Below, one piece after another: positions 24,316 to 24,389 of a DNA stretch of 24,389 nucleotides. The stretch is from NCBI GenBank assembly GCA_937957685.1, contig CALGAO010000032.1, positions 1-24,389 of the forward strand, written 5' to 3'. A model generated the notes under the pieces. It searched no databases and was not told where the DNA came from. It saw only the letters and a list, made by a program, of their open reading frames with translations. The position numbers were made by a program, and so were the translations under genes. Source of the DNA: an uncultured Paenibacillaceae bacterium. GTDB lineage: Bacteria > Bacillota > Bacilli > Paenibacillales > DA-C8. How positions within the stretch are numbered: position 1 is the stretch's first letter; each line of letters starts with the position of its first letter.

Positions 24316-24389
24316 ATGAAGTTTAACCAATCGAACAAGCAAAATCAACGAATTTCGAGAATTTCTGAAACGACACTGGTCATCGGAAC
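24316..24389 (+). CDS. IS110-family transposase, N-terminal fragment
   Basis: ATG at 24316 follows AGGAGG (24301-24306). The 24 complete codons read MKFNQSNKQNQRIS and then TTLVIG, which matches my memory of Paenibacillus IS110-type transposases. In these the text continues GIDIAK, with the first catalytic Asp of the DEDD RuvC-like domain. The window ends just before that Asp, so the catalytic centre is not seen. Family assignment rests on this short N-terminus. Confidence 0.6.
   Translation, partial: MKFNQSNKQNQRISRISETTLVIG

Noticed and set aside
1..24389. CRISPR arrays, rRNA, tRNA or known riboswitches
   Set aside because: No regularly spaced repeats, cloverleaf-like sequences or recognisable riboswitch cores were seen by eye. 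A covariance-model search would be needed to exclude small RNAs.

Overview
The window looks like chromosomal DNA of a Gram-positive bacterium of the Paenibacillaceae (Paenibacillus or a close relative). The signs are strong AGGAGG-type ribosome binding sites, frequent GTG and TTG starts, G+C-rich genes with a lipoprotein signal, family 10 pectate lyases, and a Paenibacillus-like IS complement. This assignment rests on pattern recognition, not on a search.

From about 445 to 16560 lies a pectin-degradation region. On the minus strand are a beta-lactamase-fold serine hydrolase and a cytoplasmic pectin methylesterase (CE8). On the plus strand follow a lipoprotein HlyD-type adaptor and a very large FtsX-type permease with no ATPase gene beside them, then a cytoplasmic GH105 unsaturated glycosyl hydrolase and a GH43 enzyme. 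An apparent operon of four genes comes next: a membrane-anchored PL10-like/CE8 fusion, two tandem secreted PL10 pectate lyases each held by a C-terminal membrane helix, and a 373-residue cytoplasmic protein of unrecognised function. The logic appears two-tiered. Lyases and an esterase at the cell surface cut and de-esterify pectin. Cytoplasmic CE8, GH105 and GH43 finish the imported unsaturated oligosaccharides. No sugar importer or regulator gene is visible in the window.

At 16694-18209 sits a complete IS4-family insertion sequence with 13-bp perfect terminal repeats but no visible target duplication. Immediately beyond it DNA composition changes to A+T-rich. A three-gene minus-strand operon (18220-19922) encodes two DUF488 proteins and a probable dual-OB-fold protein. 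This is the best candidate for a little-described system, possibly a defence or nucleic-acid-processing module. The middle gene appears to start at ATT.

At 20171 the G+C-rich style returns with an HrpB-type DEAH helicase. The last 1.7 kb is a decay zone: an IS-end-like 67-nt hairpin, a frameshifted phytoene-desaturase-like oxidoreductase pseudogene joined to a foreign beta-rich fragment, and the first 74 bp of what looks like an IS110-family transposase running off the right edge.

No rRNA, tRNA or CRISPR array was recognised.
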